A program made the translations under genes and the position numbers. Positions 23,180 to 35,225 of a stretch of 64,000 bases of DNA are shown here, piece after piece; positions within the stretch are counted from its first letter, which is position 1, and each line of letters opens with the position of its first letter. The DNA is from Sisyra terminalis (lineage: Eukaryota; Arthropoda; Insecta; Neuroptera; Sisyridae). Where the stretch lies: NCBI GenBank assembly GCA_958496175.1, contig OY292275.1, forward strand, positions 24,157,001 through 24,221,000, written 5' to 3'. The notes below the pieces were generated by a model, which had not been told where the DNA came from, did not search any database, and saw only the letters and a list, made by a program, of their open reading frames with translations.

Positions 23180-25518
23180 TTAATCTTTTAATTCCACTGC
23201 AATTATAATTATAATCACAGAAAGAATAACTGCTCCAATAACAGCCAAAATAAATTTCTTCTTACGTAATTTATTTTGATAATTGCTTGCTTGAGCTAAT
23301 TGTTGGGTTCCTTCAGAAACAAAAATTTCGGTCCGCTCAACACTTGCCTCAATGCTATCAATGATATCGCCCTGTTCGTGAACAAATGTGCCCAATTCTT
23401 TGAAAATTTGATTAACATCGTATATGTCATTCTAGAAAAAATAATGCAATAAAAAGAATGTAGAATAAGAATAGTTATTTATTTTTTACTTCTAGTTGAC
23501 GAATAGATTGTTCTTGTTGCTGTAACATTTGCAAATTTGCTTCATCTTGTAATTGCGTTTGTCTATCATTATCACCACTTCCACTTGTATCTTTGAATTC
23601 TATAAGCTGATTATTTTGTCTAATAGCTGAAACATTAAAATAATTAATTAATGTAATAGAAATAAAAGGTCACATTCACTCAGTGTATTGCACACTTTTA
23701 AGTTCAAAAACCCAAAATATCCAGATAAAACGGAGCACAGATGAAGTCGAGCATTATTTTGATTAAATACAGTTCTAGTATTTTGGTTGAGACTAGTGAA
23801 ATAATTACTAATTTTTTGAAAAACATAGAAATGTCGAGAGAAAAACTGTATTTCGGCAAACCAAGACTATCATAAGAATGATATTCTCCGGGTATAACTA
23901 CGAAAAAAAATAAAATCACAAGAATAATGCGTTTGTTATGCTAAAGTATTATCGTTAACTTGTTTCAACCACACGTGAAAAAGTATATTTTATCTCTTAG
24001 CAAAAAAAAAGAAGATTTTAACTACAATTGATATTTAGGTACAACCCATTGTTCTGCTCAAAATAGGGTATATATAATTATGGAGGAATAAAAATGAAAC
24101 TAGAATAACGATACAAGATCTCCCACAATTATTTTTTAAATCAAATGTCCCTAGAAATTGTTCAATTTGAATTTTAAATTCAATGTGTTTTATATGTCTA
24201 CCCATGTCTACTGTCAAAATTCAATTTCTATTGAGAACTGACCACTTTGGTCACGACATCTGGTGGCCAAAAAAATATTAGTTTTTGTATGCACTTTAAG
24301 CTGAAACATACCATATCAAGTAAATAAGTAAAATTAAATTAAAAAAAAAAAATTTCAATGGAAGTTATTAAATTAAGTCCTTGCAAAAAAAATAGTTTGC
24401 TGTGCTATGAATGATTACGATAGTAAATTACATGAAAATTGCAAAATAAGTTTTCTCGCTATACCCAAATCTGATGGCAATTTTGTTTACGTCAAATATT
24501 TGTTCAGAAGGAAAGCAAACATTATTTCGTACTTTCGAAATTGATCCTTGAATTTAGTGAGGTTCTTTTATATGAAAACTGATGAGAACGTTCTAAACTA
24601 AACGTTATAAAACTTACAGCATTACTGCTGGCATTTTCATTATTTGATTACATTAAATTAAGTAAATGCCAAGCTTTAAGATTTTTTCTAAACCGGATTT
24701 AGTTCAGCCCAGTCGAAATTTTTTTTTATGGAAATAAAAACAAACTGAAATAAGCTCAATGTAAGTTTATAGGCAATTCTTTGGTTGTACACAATACGTA
24801 GCCATTTTTTTTAAGTCCCACTTACTTGTCAGTTCTCAATAGCAACTTTTTTGTGGTAAGAAGGTTGGACGATCTATAATTTAACTACAAAGTAACAAAT
24901 GATGAATGTGATGAATTGGGTGTCGAAAATGACCTTGAAAACTTAATTGAAACTCAAATATCAAACCTGCAAATGGATCTCCTTGAATAGTGGCTTTTGT
25001 ACGTTGCATTTGTTCTTTTTCTTTCTGGGCAGCCAAACGTTGGGTTGATTGAAAAAGATTTAAAGCTGATGTAAACTCATCAGCCAATCTTTCCCGTTGC
25101 ATTTTACGTTGTCTTTGTTCAGTAGGAGAAGCTGGAGGAGCTAAATGGTTCAACTCTTTTAAATTTGTACTTGTCTCTTTTGCTAACTGTTGAGTATAAT
25201 GTTGAATTTGATGTCTGAAAATATTAAACCAAATTGTATATAAAAATCTTAACTTTTATACTATTGAAATCACATACAATTGGCTCCTAAGATCTTGAGA
25301 ATCTTGATGAGTACCCAACTGATTAACCATTCTTTGCATAGATGACACTAAAAGTTAATTGAAATGATTATTAATAATAATAAAGGAAATATTAATGTTA
25401 TACCATCTTGAGATATCTTTTCAATGCTGGCTCCAATTGTTTGGGCCAAAGTTTGAAATTCTTGTTCTTTCGACCCCCCATTATGGTAAGAAGAAAATCC
25501 ATAACTGTTACTATCCAT
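23180..25518 (-). CDS. Syx7: Syntaxin-7 (avalanche), endosomal Qa-SNARE
   Basis: Five exons (25518-25404, 25347-25278, 25214-24967, 23626-23490, 23431-23180) join in frame to 273 residues, the usual size. The N-terminal Habc region carries ISQDVSSMQRMVNQLGTH and HQIQHYTQQLAKETS, then QRQRKMQRERLADEFTSAL. The SNARE motif of the last two exons includes IFKELGTFVHEQGDIIDSIE with the zero-layer Gln. A basic KLRKKK stop precedes a single C-terminal membrane anchor of about 20 residues ending AVELKD. The protein drives fusion at early and late endosomes and in receptor trafficking. Syntaxin-12/13 is the main alternative, but the VSSMQRMVNQLGT block fits Syx7 better. Intron 3 (1.3 kb) holds a 15-bp inverted repeat pair. 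The gene diverges from MED20 across about 770 bases. Confidence 0.93.
24228..24842. mobile_element. Possible MITE in Syx7 intron 3
   Basis: A perfect 15-bp inverted repeat CTATTGAGAACTGAC at 24228-24242 is mirrored at 24828-24842, 615 bp end to end. The next bases diverge and no target duplication was found. It may be a transposon with short ends, or coincidence. Confidence 0.35.
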
Positions 25519-26289
25519 CTTACTATTAGATCTGAAAAAATATTAAGTACATTTTATTGCATTATACGGTATGAATCATTAACAATACGTCAAAAATAAA
25601 CGGATAATTAGATTGATAAATATATGAATCCTAATATTTGTATGGTTTCAAAAAAAAGTTAATAACTTACATAAACGTTGTCTAGATAATTAAACTTGAA
25701 TTTATTTTTTACTTAAATCAAAAAATTTTATTTTAAAAAGATTAATTTTCGAGAAATTTAATACGTTTAATACATAGCACTTGACTTATATGTCATTTTA
25801 CATTTGACAACTCGAATATGTGTTTTTGTGTGTTTTGGTGTGTTTGTTGGAAACTGTTGGGAACAATTAGGGATTCCAGATCGCGGTCTAGTAGCTTAAT
25901 TTCAATGAAAATATTTTTTGTACCTAGTTCAAAACAACGACAGAATATATTTGAAACATTACTGTAGAAAGAATCAAAACTAAGTTCCATCCTGATTCAT
26001 TTTTCAAGCGTACCGTGGTTTTAAAATGTCAATTTGTATACAATGTTGCCAACTATGACAAACTGGAAAAAGAAAAATTAACTAGAAAAGACTCATAGTC
26101 ACTCATATTGCTCATATTTGTCATCAGAAAAAACAGAAACTTCAGAAACTGCAAAGCCGGTGAAGTTAATAGGATTAATAGTTGCCATTTATGATTCACT
26201 GTGATAAAATTAAAAAAAATATACTAAGGAATATTAGTAGCGACACAATACATCATATGCACAATTGCAACTAGAAACTACGTTCCAAA
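25519..26289. promoter_or_regulatory. Shared upstream region of Syx7 and MED20
   Basis: These 771 bases separate two divergent start codons, so both promoters should lie here. I see no TATA box or initiator I would defend. A minus-strand 65-codon frame in it looks like noise. Confidence 0.4.
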
Positions 26290-26916
26290 ATGGGAGTCAC
26301 GGTGTTACAACAATTTCCATCAACCGAAAATCGAACAGGACCACAAATAATTGAATTTTTAACAAAGCGAATTGTAGCTCTTGGAGCTAGTCAAGCGGGA
26401 CAATTTTTGGTAGATTGTGAAACATATACTTCAGTTCCACAATTAGGATCTCAAAAGACCATACATGTTTTGCACAATTCAGAACAACCGGCATCTGTAT
26501 TTAGTATACTAGATACAGGAACTAAAACTATACCACTAGTAGCGGATGGCTTATTCGATTTAATCATTATGAAAATGACCAGTGTATATACATCAAAAAA
26601 ACAAACTAAAATTGAATCTAAAGGTCCCAGATTTGAAATTGGTGATTTTTGTGTAAAACTTGGAACTGTGAGTGTTAGTCAAAATTATAAAGGAGTGTTA
26701 GTAGAAGTTGAATATAGGCCTTGTGTTATTCCTGCTAACTGTTGGGATCTTATGAGAGAATTTTTGCAAGGATTTTTGGGCTCTTCAGTTGCAAGTACAC
26801 CACCTCAATATTTACAAGCGAGAATGAATGAAATATATCAACCGATGGACACTATTCAACAGTATTTAGAACAGTTTACTCAGTATAGGAAAGCACCTGG
26901 TTCTCTTCGCACATAG
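26290..26916 (+). CDS. MED20: Mediator complex subunit 20 (MED20/TRFP)
   Basis: This single-exon gene encodes 208 residues, the usual length. It starts MGVTVLQQFPSTENRTGPQI and carries the family blocks LGASQAGQFLVDCETY, VLHNSEQPASVFSILDTG and FEIGDFCVKLGTVSVSQNYK, and ends in YLEQFTQYRKAPGSLRT. MED20 pairs with MED18 in the head module of Mediator, which links activators to RNA polymerase II in the nucleus. The first ATG is in good agreement with the family start. An AATAAA follows the stop by 57 bases. It is intronless, unlike every other large gene here, but nothing suggests retroposition because no intact multi-exon copy is visible. Confidence 0.96.
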   Translation: MGVTVLQQFPSTENRTGPQIIEFLTKRIVALGASQAGQFLVDCETYTSVPQLGSQKTIHVLHNSEQPASVFSILDTGTKTIPLVADGLFDLIIMKMTSVYTSKKQTKIESKGPRFEIGDFCVKLGTVSVSQNYKGVLVEVEYRPCVIPANCWDLMREFLQGFLGSSVASTPPQYLQARMNEIYQPMDTIQQYLEQFTQYRKAPGSLRT

Positions 26917-26972
26917 ATAGTTTCATTGAAAAATACTTATATTATGTAATTTAATATTTTGATAATAATTTT

Positions 26973-26978
26973 AATAAA
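26973..26978 (+). terminator. Poly(A) signal of MED20
   Basis: AATAAA 57 bases after the MED20 stop codon. Confidence 0.6.
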
Positions 26979-28560
26979 AAAAATCGATTATTGATTAAGT
27001 CCATTATTATGATTCCTTTAATGAATCCTAAATTTGTTAATAGCCATGTCTTCGGTCATTGAATATAATATTGTATAAGAATTTTTTTAACTAAAAATTG
27101 TTTCTATAAATAAAAGTAAATCTAATTAAGAGACGTGTGCGGCTCCTTTGACATTGTAAGACACAATTGACCTAAAATAGAAATCTTACGAACTACCCAG
27201 CAATGGTGTTTATATTTTTTTTCCGCACCACATATTATTTCTGTAGTTCACTGTTCAAACCATACAAGTCGTTTATGCGGTTAATGGTTGATCCATTAAA
27301 ATTGTTATTGCTAATGTTATTAATTTCCTTTCGTAATTTCATGTCCTATGTACAAACAAAAAGAATAATTTGTAAGTCGGGTTAGTATATCTATAGGTGA
27401 TATTTATTAATAGACAGGCCGATGTTGGAATCCATATATTTTACCTTTGAAGTATGAACACTGTTGAAGATTATATTTTTAAGGATGTTATGAAAGTATG
27501 TCAAAATGCCACCAGACAACTAAAAAATTAGTAAAATGTTCCTTATTTAATGTTAAAGCATTTGTGAAAATTTTAAAGCGATTCACTTAGTCGTTGAATA
27601 GTTATTGCAATTTAAAAATCTTATGATTTTACACGTAATGTTATAAAGATTCGGTAATCGAACCGACTGTATTTATTTTTACAAGACAAAAGTTGCTAAG
27701 ATTTTATATACATGAATGTCAATAAAATTATAAATATTTTTATTTATTTCCCATCTTTATCAAAGTAAACATTACTGTCAGCTACATGCTCTCTTCAAAT
27801 CCGAAAAGTAGTCAATTGGATGTATTGATTTCCATCGGTAATGAAATCATTTTTCGTTACTGCATTTGCTGACAAATATTGTATGAATTTTATTATTCGA
27901 TCAAAAGAAAGAAAATCATTTCATTAACAATCTTTAACATCAAAAATTATTTGATTGTTGGCGGCATCACGAATGATCATCACTAAGTTGTACAACGAGT
28001 TGCACAATTCAATGATGTTTGTGTAAACCCGTTCTATCCAATCGAAATAAATCAGTGATGGATGAATAGGATGTATAAAGTGAGGATTTAACTTAAATTA
28101 GATGTTGCTCAAATCAACTCGAGATAGTTTTAAGGGTTTTAAGCGTTTTAAGAATACGAAGAATATCTTAAATGCCTTAGAAAAACATGCATGACATTTT
28201 TGAAATTGCATTTGGCGCATGCGGCGCACGTGAATCTGAGCGACCGAAGTGGCCAGAACTGTCTTTAACTTATTGGAACCAATCCCGAACTAAACTGACC
28301 AAATTTGACAATGCTACAATTGGCAACAATGCAGACAAAATCGACAAAATATACTGAAACTACTAAAATATACTGTGCAAAATATATATTTGTATGCTGA
28401 CAATGGTTTGGTTCATTTGATTGTTTTGGTCTATTTTATCTATTTTGTTAGCACCGTTTAGCACTCGGAACACATTCGTAATAAAAGTCATAAGCTGTCA
28501 TAAGCATAAGAAGCATAGCAAGCCAAGCATAGTAATTAATAAAAAAGGTTAAAATTTGAG
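26979..28560. other. Intergenic between MED20 and MBTPS1
   Basis: No gene is seen. The last 400 bases are somewhat G/C-richer and probably include the MBTPS1 promoter and a 5' UTR exon ending near 28573 (AACATGAC|GTAAGT). Confidence 0.4.
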
Positions 28561-28836
28561 AAGTCAACATGACGTAAGTCAATTATATTGTGTGAATATA
28601 TTGTGTGAAAAACTGAATATACTATGATTTTAAACAAGCTATGTTTTTGTTAGTGCTTGGTAAAACACAAATGGTTATTTTTAAAAAAGAAGTGATATTT
28701 TTAATTTGATGTGACGTTTAATTAATGAAAAAAGAAATAGTATAAGCTTTTATATATTATATGTAACCAAGTTATCATAACTATGCTAAGTTGAATATTT
28801 AACTGAAAATATAAATGGGTATCTCATCACAATATA

Positions 28837-31800
28837 ATGTATTATTTACTTACGATATTAATAATACATATATTAACATTACAAACGTACCAAAATGAAT
28901 TACATGGTTCAATAAACCACATAGAACATGAAGGTCCCTGTAACATTACTTCATCGTTCTCATTTGTTGACGTACAATTTAGTAGTCAAATTATTCAAAA
29001 CGAATACATCGTAGCATTTAACGGATACTATAAACCTTCAACTCGTATGAATTTCATAAATGCAGCTTTAAATGGATCAAGCATTTTAAACTGGACAGTG
29101 ATAGCCCGAAACAATCCAGCCAGCGATTATCCAAGTGATTTTGATGTGGTAATTTTACAAGAAAATGATAAAAATTCTGGTTTAAAAGCTTTAAAAAGTC
29201 ATCCTAGTATTAAACGGGTAACTCCACAACGCAAAGTACAACGAACATTGAAATTTATTGATTACAATGAAACCGAGAGTGAAATTGATAATGACTTACC
29301 AAACGAATGTATTGGTTCCACATGCCATAATTGGAGATCAATTAGACGCAGTAGATCCAGCCTTACGTTTAACAACAACAGTAACCAACGAAATAAAACT
29401 CCATCGATACACCAAAGCAGAAGACTACTTCGAGCAATACCAAAACAAATAACGTCAATATTGCAAGCTGATACACTTTGGAGCATGGGAATTACGGGAA
29501 ACGGTATCAAAGTTGCTGTCTTTGATACTGGTTTGGCTAAGACCCATCCACATTTCAAAAAAATTAAAGAAAGAACAAATTGGACCAATGAAAAAACTTT
29601 GGAGGATGGACTTGGTCATGGCACCTTTGTAGCAGGAGTAATTGCTTCAAATCGTGAATGTTTAGGATTTGCACCCGATTCTGAAATGCACATTTTTCGA
29701 GTATTCACCAAAAACCAAGTCTCATATACTTCATGGTTCTTGGACGCCTTTAACTATGCAATTTTAAAGAAAATTGATGTTCTTAATTTAAGTATTGGAG
29801 GTCCTGATTTTATGGACCATCCGTTTGTTGATAAAGTATGGGAATTGACTGCCAATAAAGTGATAATGATCTCTGCGATAGGAAATGATGGACCTCTGTA
29901 CGGGACCTTAAACAATCCAGCTGATCAAATGGATGTTATAGGCGTCGGTGGAATTAATTTTGAAGATCAAATCGCAAAATTTTCTTCTCGAGGTATGACA
30001 ACATGGGAATTGCCAGGAGGGTATGGAAGAGTAAAACCAGATATAGTTACGTATGGATCAGCTGTACGAGGGTCAAGTGTAAAAGGAAGTTGTAGATCAC
30101 TTTCGGGAACTAGTGTCGCGTCTCCCGTTGTAGCAGGAGCTGTTACTTTACTAGCGAGTGCTGTATTACATCGGAAAGAAGTTATAAATCCAGCTAGTAT
30201 GAAACAAGCTTTGATGGCATCTGCAAGACGTCTGCCTGGTAAAAGATTAAAATATTTTCAAAAATATTTTTTATTAATTTTTATATCTTATTTTAGGGAT
30301 CAACATGTTTGAACAAGGACACGGAAAATTAAATTTGTTAAAAGCTTATCATATACTAAAAACATATAAACCTCAAGTAACATTAAGTCCAAGTTATATC
30401 GATCTGAGTGAATGTCCTTACATGTGGCCTTATTGTACACAGCCAATTTATTATGGGGCGATTCCTTTAATTGTTAATGCAACTATTTTGAATGGGTTAG
30501 GCGTTTCAGGATATGTAGTAAGTATATTATCTGTTAAATTATTTTTGTATGGTTATCTATTCAAAACACCGATGCATTTGCGACAGAATATATATTCAAT
30601 TTATACATTTTTTCCAATTATACCTTATAAATTATCTAACAATTGAATTTTGTATGTCTTATTTTGGTCTTATTAACAATTATTATTTATATATCGTCGT
30701 ATAACATTTAGACGTTAAATTATAAAAGAAAATAGATAGTTTAACTTTTTAACACCTGGAAAGTAATATTGCAAAGCGTAAACTAAGATGTACTTTGGTT
30801 ATGACCTCCGTTCGCCTCGGCTGTTGAGCCCTGCGTCTATCAAAATAAATATCGGGCATGATCAAAAACTTTTACATAATAAATGAAAGATATCCATGTG
30901 AAAAACGTACAAGCTTAAAATTAAAAAATTAAAAGATTTTTTTTTAGTTAGGAAAACCTCAATGGCATCCTTATACTCCACAGTTTGGCCATTATATTGA
31001 TGTGGCGTTGACTCATTCTGAACTCTTATGGCCTTGGTCTGGTTGGTTGGCAGTTAGTATAGCTGTAACAAAAGAAGCAGCTTCATGGAGTGGACTAGCC
31101 CAAGGTAGCGTGACATTGACAATTGAATCTCCACCTGGCGAAGGAGAATTTGAACCCAGGCAATCAACTGTTGAACTACCAATACGTGTGAAAATTATTC
31201 CCACTCCTCCGCGCCATAAAAGGATATTATGGGATCAATATCACAATTTGCGATATCCACCAGGATATTTTCCTCGGGATAATTTGAAAGTGAAAAACGA
31301 TCCACTGGATTGGAATGGTGATCATATTCATACTAATTTCAAAGATATGTACCAATATCTTAGAAATACTGGATATTACATAGAAGTATTGGGATCACCT
31401 TTCACTTGTTTCGATGCTAACCAGTACGGAACGTTGTTGATTGTTGATGCTGAAGAAGAATATTTTCCAGAGGAAATAACGAAGTTGAAACGTGATATTG
31501 ACAATGGTCTTTCGGTGGTAGTTTTTGCTGATTGGTATAATACTACAGTAATGAAGAAAGTGAAGTTTTATGATGAAAATACTCGTCAGTGGTGGATGCC
31601 AGATACAGGTGGTGCGAACATTCCCGCTTTAAATGATTTGTTGTCTCCTTGGGGTATAATGTTTGGTGATCGAGTATTTGAAGGAGACTTTAAACTTGGT
31701 GATCACGACATGTATTATGCATCTGGAAGTTCTGTGATACAGTTTCCCGATGATGGAATTTTAGTTAGTCGTTCTTTAAATGATCAGGGATTAGAGGTAA

Positions 31801-34800
31801 ATTTTATAAGTACTAATATTATGGTGTAGATTTGTATTTACTTAAAATAATATGATTTATGTTTTTTAAGATAATGGAAAGTGAAGAAAAAGCTACAAAT
31901 GAACAAGTATCTATCCTTGGATTATATCAAACTACAAAAAGTGATAAAAGTGGACGAATTGTTGTTTACGGAGATTCTAATTGCTTAGACAATAGTCATA
32001 TGAATAAAGCTTGTTTTTGGATGTTAGCTGCAATTATTGAATATACATCGACGGGTCACATCCCATCTACGTTTAATGATAGTAAAGCAAAACAGTCATT
32101 GAAAATATCTGATACAGAATTTCCTCAAAGAATGGACGGAAGTAGACTGTACAGATATTCAAAGGTCGTTAACAAATATTTGGGAACTGCAACAAATTAC
32201 CGTTCACTGCCTCAATGCCCTCATCTTGTTTGGTCACAACCATTTCCTCTAAACATCTCAGCTCCGAGTAATATGTACCAATCACAAAAATTGCTATCTA
32301 TTATAGAAGAACTCCCTCTACCAAATAATGTGGACAATTCTATTAAAGGTAAATATTGAATGTTTTACTAAGTTATAAAAGAAATATGTCATATTGTGTT
32401 GAACGAAGTTGAATTTTGTTTATTTTTATTTTCAAATGCTAAACCGAAATTGAGAAAATATAATTTATTAAATTTAAAAACCAAGCGTTATAGTGATTTT
32501 TCTTTAAATCAGTAATAGTACCTCAGTATTTATTCTTTTCAAAAATTTTACAATAAGCTATTATATCATGAATTATATTTTATATTTTTTATCATCTATT
32601 ATATTTTAAAGTATGTACCAAATGACGTACATATTTTTTATTACTTTCAGTTTATAATTATTTAAAAAACAAATTTTAGTACAAAAATTTTCACTCTTAT
32701 TTTTCTTATCATGTTTATATTTTTTGGAACAAAAATGAATTATTTGATATTGCAGTTATAAAAACGGTTCAGTTTATTACAGGCGGTTAAGGTCTTGTAA
32801 GTGAGTAATATTTTTATGTATTACAATTATTTTAAGGAATAAAAATGCTTTAACAATTAAGGATACATTTACATGAAGGTCGATCAAGAATTTTTATTTT
32901 TTGGTAATTAATATATAAATTTTGTCCCCAAAATGGTTTGGCCGAAAAACAAAATACATTACAAATAAACCTTTGTAACTGGACACTGTCAATTGATAGT
33001 AAAAGAAATAGTATTTCCTGAAAAATATATTTTTTTAAATTAATCTCCATAATATCTTACAAACAAAGTATCACTTTAAAAAATCAATTGTAAATTCAAT
33101 TATCTGTGTTATCTTTTTATGGAAGTTATAGATTTAGACTTCAGAAATTATTATGCTTAGTTAATGAAAAATTTTAGATTTTTGATGTGAAATAATTTTT
33201 GAAACTGCTTAGAGATCTATTACCCACTTTTTCCTACGACTATTTTGCAGCATTTATACCTATGTAAAATATTAGAAGATTTATTTTTTTCAATAAAAAA
33301 ACTTATACTGTACCTATAGATTTAATAAATAAGTAATCAAAAATTATTTATTTACTTAGATATATGAAAAACTTAAGAAGTATTTGAATCTTTTTTAGAT
33401 TGTTTCATAAATATAAATCTCTCGGGCATATAAGACAAACATATATATGGTTAAAACATGCCGTTCATTATGGGATATTACAGCTTCATTTTTTGATGAA
33501 TATTGAAGAAAATGAGCTTCTATTATCTTCAGATTAGACTTTAATGGAATATTTTCCAAAATAAGCAATTCTTAATTTATTTTAAGCATCCTAAAAAGAG
33601 TGGAAAAAGGTTCAATTTATCGCTTTATTATACCAAACAAAGGTAAATGTTCGGGGAAAAATGTTCTACTCTTCTATTCCTCTGTGGCCAAAAATCTGAA
33701 GAGCATCTTGAAATTATTTTAATCAAGATTCATCAAAAATGAGACTGTAGTCCTGGAGAGGGTTCGAATGATTTTAATCACAGAAATTGTTGTTTTATTA
33801 GCTAAAAAAACATTCAAGTGTTTGTTCCGTAAAAACTATTGAAGCTGAAAATGTTAGGATCATTTTGAAACACGTTTCGTGAACATACTTTTTAACATTT
33901 TATGTTACTCTACTCCATCACTTGTTCGGCAACTTCGTTCTTTTTTTTTTGAGCATTTTATACTTCTAAATAATATTTCTCTGTATCACAGGAGTAAATT
34001 GATGCTTAATAATGCCCCATCTCTTGAAAATAAATTAATGTAATAGGAGCATTTTTATTTCATAAAGATTTTTATCTTATAAGTTTCAGTTTTCATTAGG
34101 TGTCCTAGGAAATAGCTTATTGTTAAAATAAACGAAAAGAAGAATCTTGACCTTTAATATTGTTTGTAAGTTGTAGATTCGTTCACTCTTACGCTGATTA
34201 ATTTTAAGTAACGCGTTTTATATATTGAATTTAATACTGTTTTGCGGTTTGATTGGGGCTCACTTAAGTTATTATTTTTTTCATCATTATCGTATAAAAT
34301 AAAGCTTATTTTAAAGCGAAACTTAGTTTTGTTTAGATACCGAAAGTTTTGAGCAGCGGGTTACCATTTAATATTAAAGAATGGGATTTTTTTTAACCAC
34401 TCGATTATGGACTAATATTATTTTAGTTGATTTTAACGGCTATATCATTAAATATTTGCACATATTTGTAGTTTCTCATTAAATTTATAGTTACTATAGT
34501 TTTTGTTGTGATTTTTGAATTTATGTAGTACTAAACTAATAGTCGAATAAGAAAGTGACGACCCGCTGGGATTACGTATTACTGTTGCTTATTCAATTCT
34601 ACTGAATTACTAAATAAGACTAAGTCCTGTCTAAAAAGATGGAACTTAACTTTCAAATATGCTATAAAATATTTGTTCTTTATTTATATATTTTTCTGTA
34701 CCAACTTCTTTGGATAATGTTCCAATCGCGAAATACCATTTTATTTTAGTAGTTCAACTCTTAGTTTTGCAATCAATATGATAGACAGTTTGGTTTATTA

Positions 34801-35100
34801 TTTCGAATGGAAAATATTATTGAAACAGGTGTCTAACGTGTAGATGCCGTCATCGTCAACATTCAATTCGATAGCGAAGAGGAAGGATTATGGAAATGGC
34901 GAAACAAGAAAATGGAGATTAGTAGTATTGACAATGATGATAATTTCACATTCACCGCATTATTTTTATTATGCTTATCGTTCTTAGTCATTTTTATCTT
35001 TATTCGTTGGTATAAACATCGATCTCGACGAAGAAGAAAGAAACCAAAGTTAAAGAGAATATTAGCCTCATCACCAATTGGAAAATTACCAGCCGTTTAA
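28837..35100 (+). CDS. MBTPS1: Membrane-bound transcription factor site-1 protease (MBTPS1/S1P)
   Basis: Five exons (28837-30238, 30297-30517, 30948-31796, 31871-32348, 34844-35100) join in frame to 1068 residues; human S1P has 1052. A signal peptide ([15 protein letters not shown]) is followed by a prodomain whose conserved autoprocessing motif RRLL lies at residues 195-198. The subtilase domain shows Asp230 (VAVFDTG), His261 (GHGTFVAGV), oxyanion Asn350 (AIGNDGP) and Ser426 (GTSVASP), so it should be active. A long conserved ectodomain follows, with [34 protein letters not shown] and [19 protein letters not shown]. The C-terminus has one membrane helix and a basic tail [14 protein letters not shown]1P is a Golgi serine protease that cleaves SREBP and ATF6. 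For exon 5, the nearer GAAACAG acceptor would bring in a stop, so the GTGTAG acceptor at 34841-34843 is required. Intron 4 (2.5 kb) holds nothing I recognise. Confidence 0.96.
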
Positions 35101-35171
35101 ATCAAATAATTAGTTTTTAACTTTTATAGCTATTGTGTAAATTAAATTATTATACATTTCAAATATATAAA

Positions 35172-35177
35172 TTTATT
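35172..35177 (-). terminator. Poly(A) signal of FDXR
   Basis: TTTATT on the + strand, AATAAA on the FDXR transcript strand, about 50 bases past its stop codon. Confidence 0.55.
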
Positions 35178-35179
35178 TT

Positions 35180-35185
35180 AATAAA
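35180..35185 (+). terminator. Poly(A) signal of MBTPS1
   Basis: AATAAA 80 bases after the MBTPS1 stop, only 3 bases from the opposing signal of FDXR. Confidence 0.55.
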
Positions 35186-35225
35186 TACAGTGTTTGTCTT
35201 TAACATTATTAGTACCTCAATATTA

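Noticed and set aside
27203..27385. 60-codon + strand frame after MED20
   Set aside because: Hydrophobic A+T-driven sequence without a recognisable family, within an otherwise featureless spacer.
32850..33050. Minus-strand frame in the long MBTPS1 intron 4, possible nested gene
   Set aside because: Only 66 codons with a random-looking composition and no splice partner.
34829..35100. Splicing the last MBTPS1 exon at the GAAACAG acceptor
   Set aside because: In the required phase this adds GTC then a TAA stop; the GTGTAG acceptor 15 bases later keeps the frame open and restores the membrane helix.
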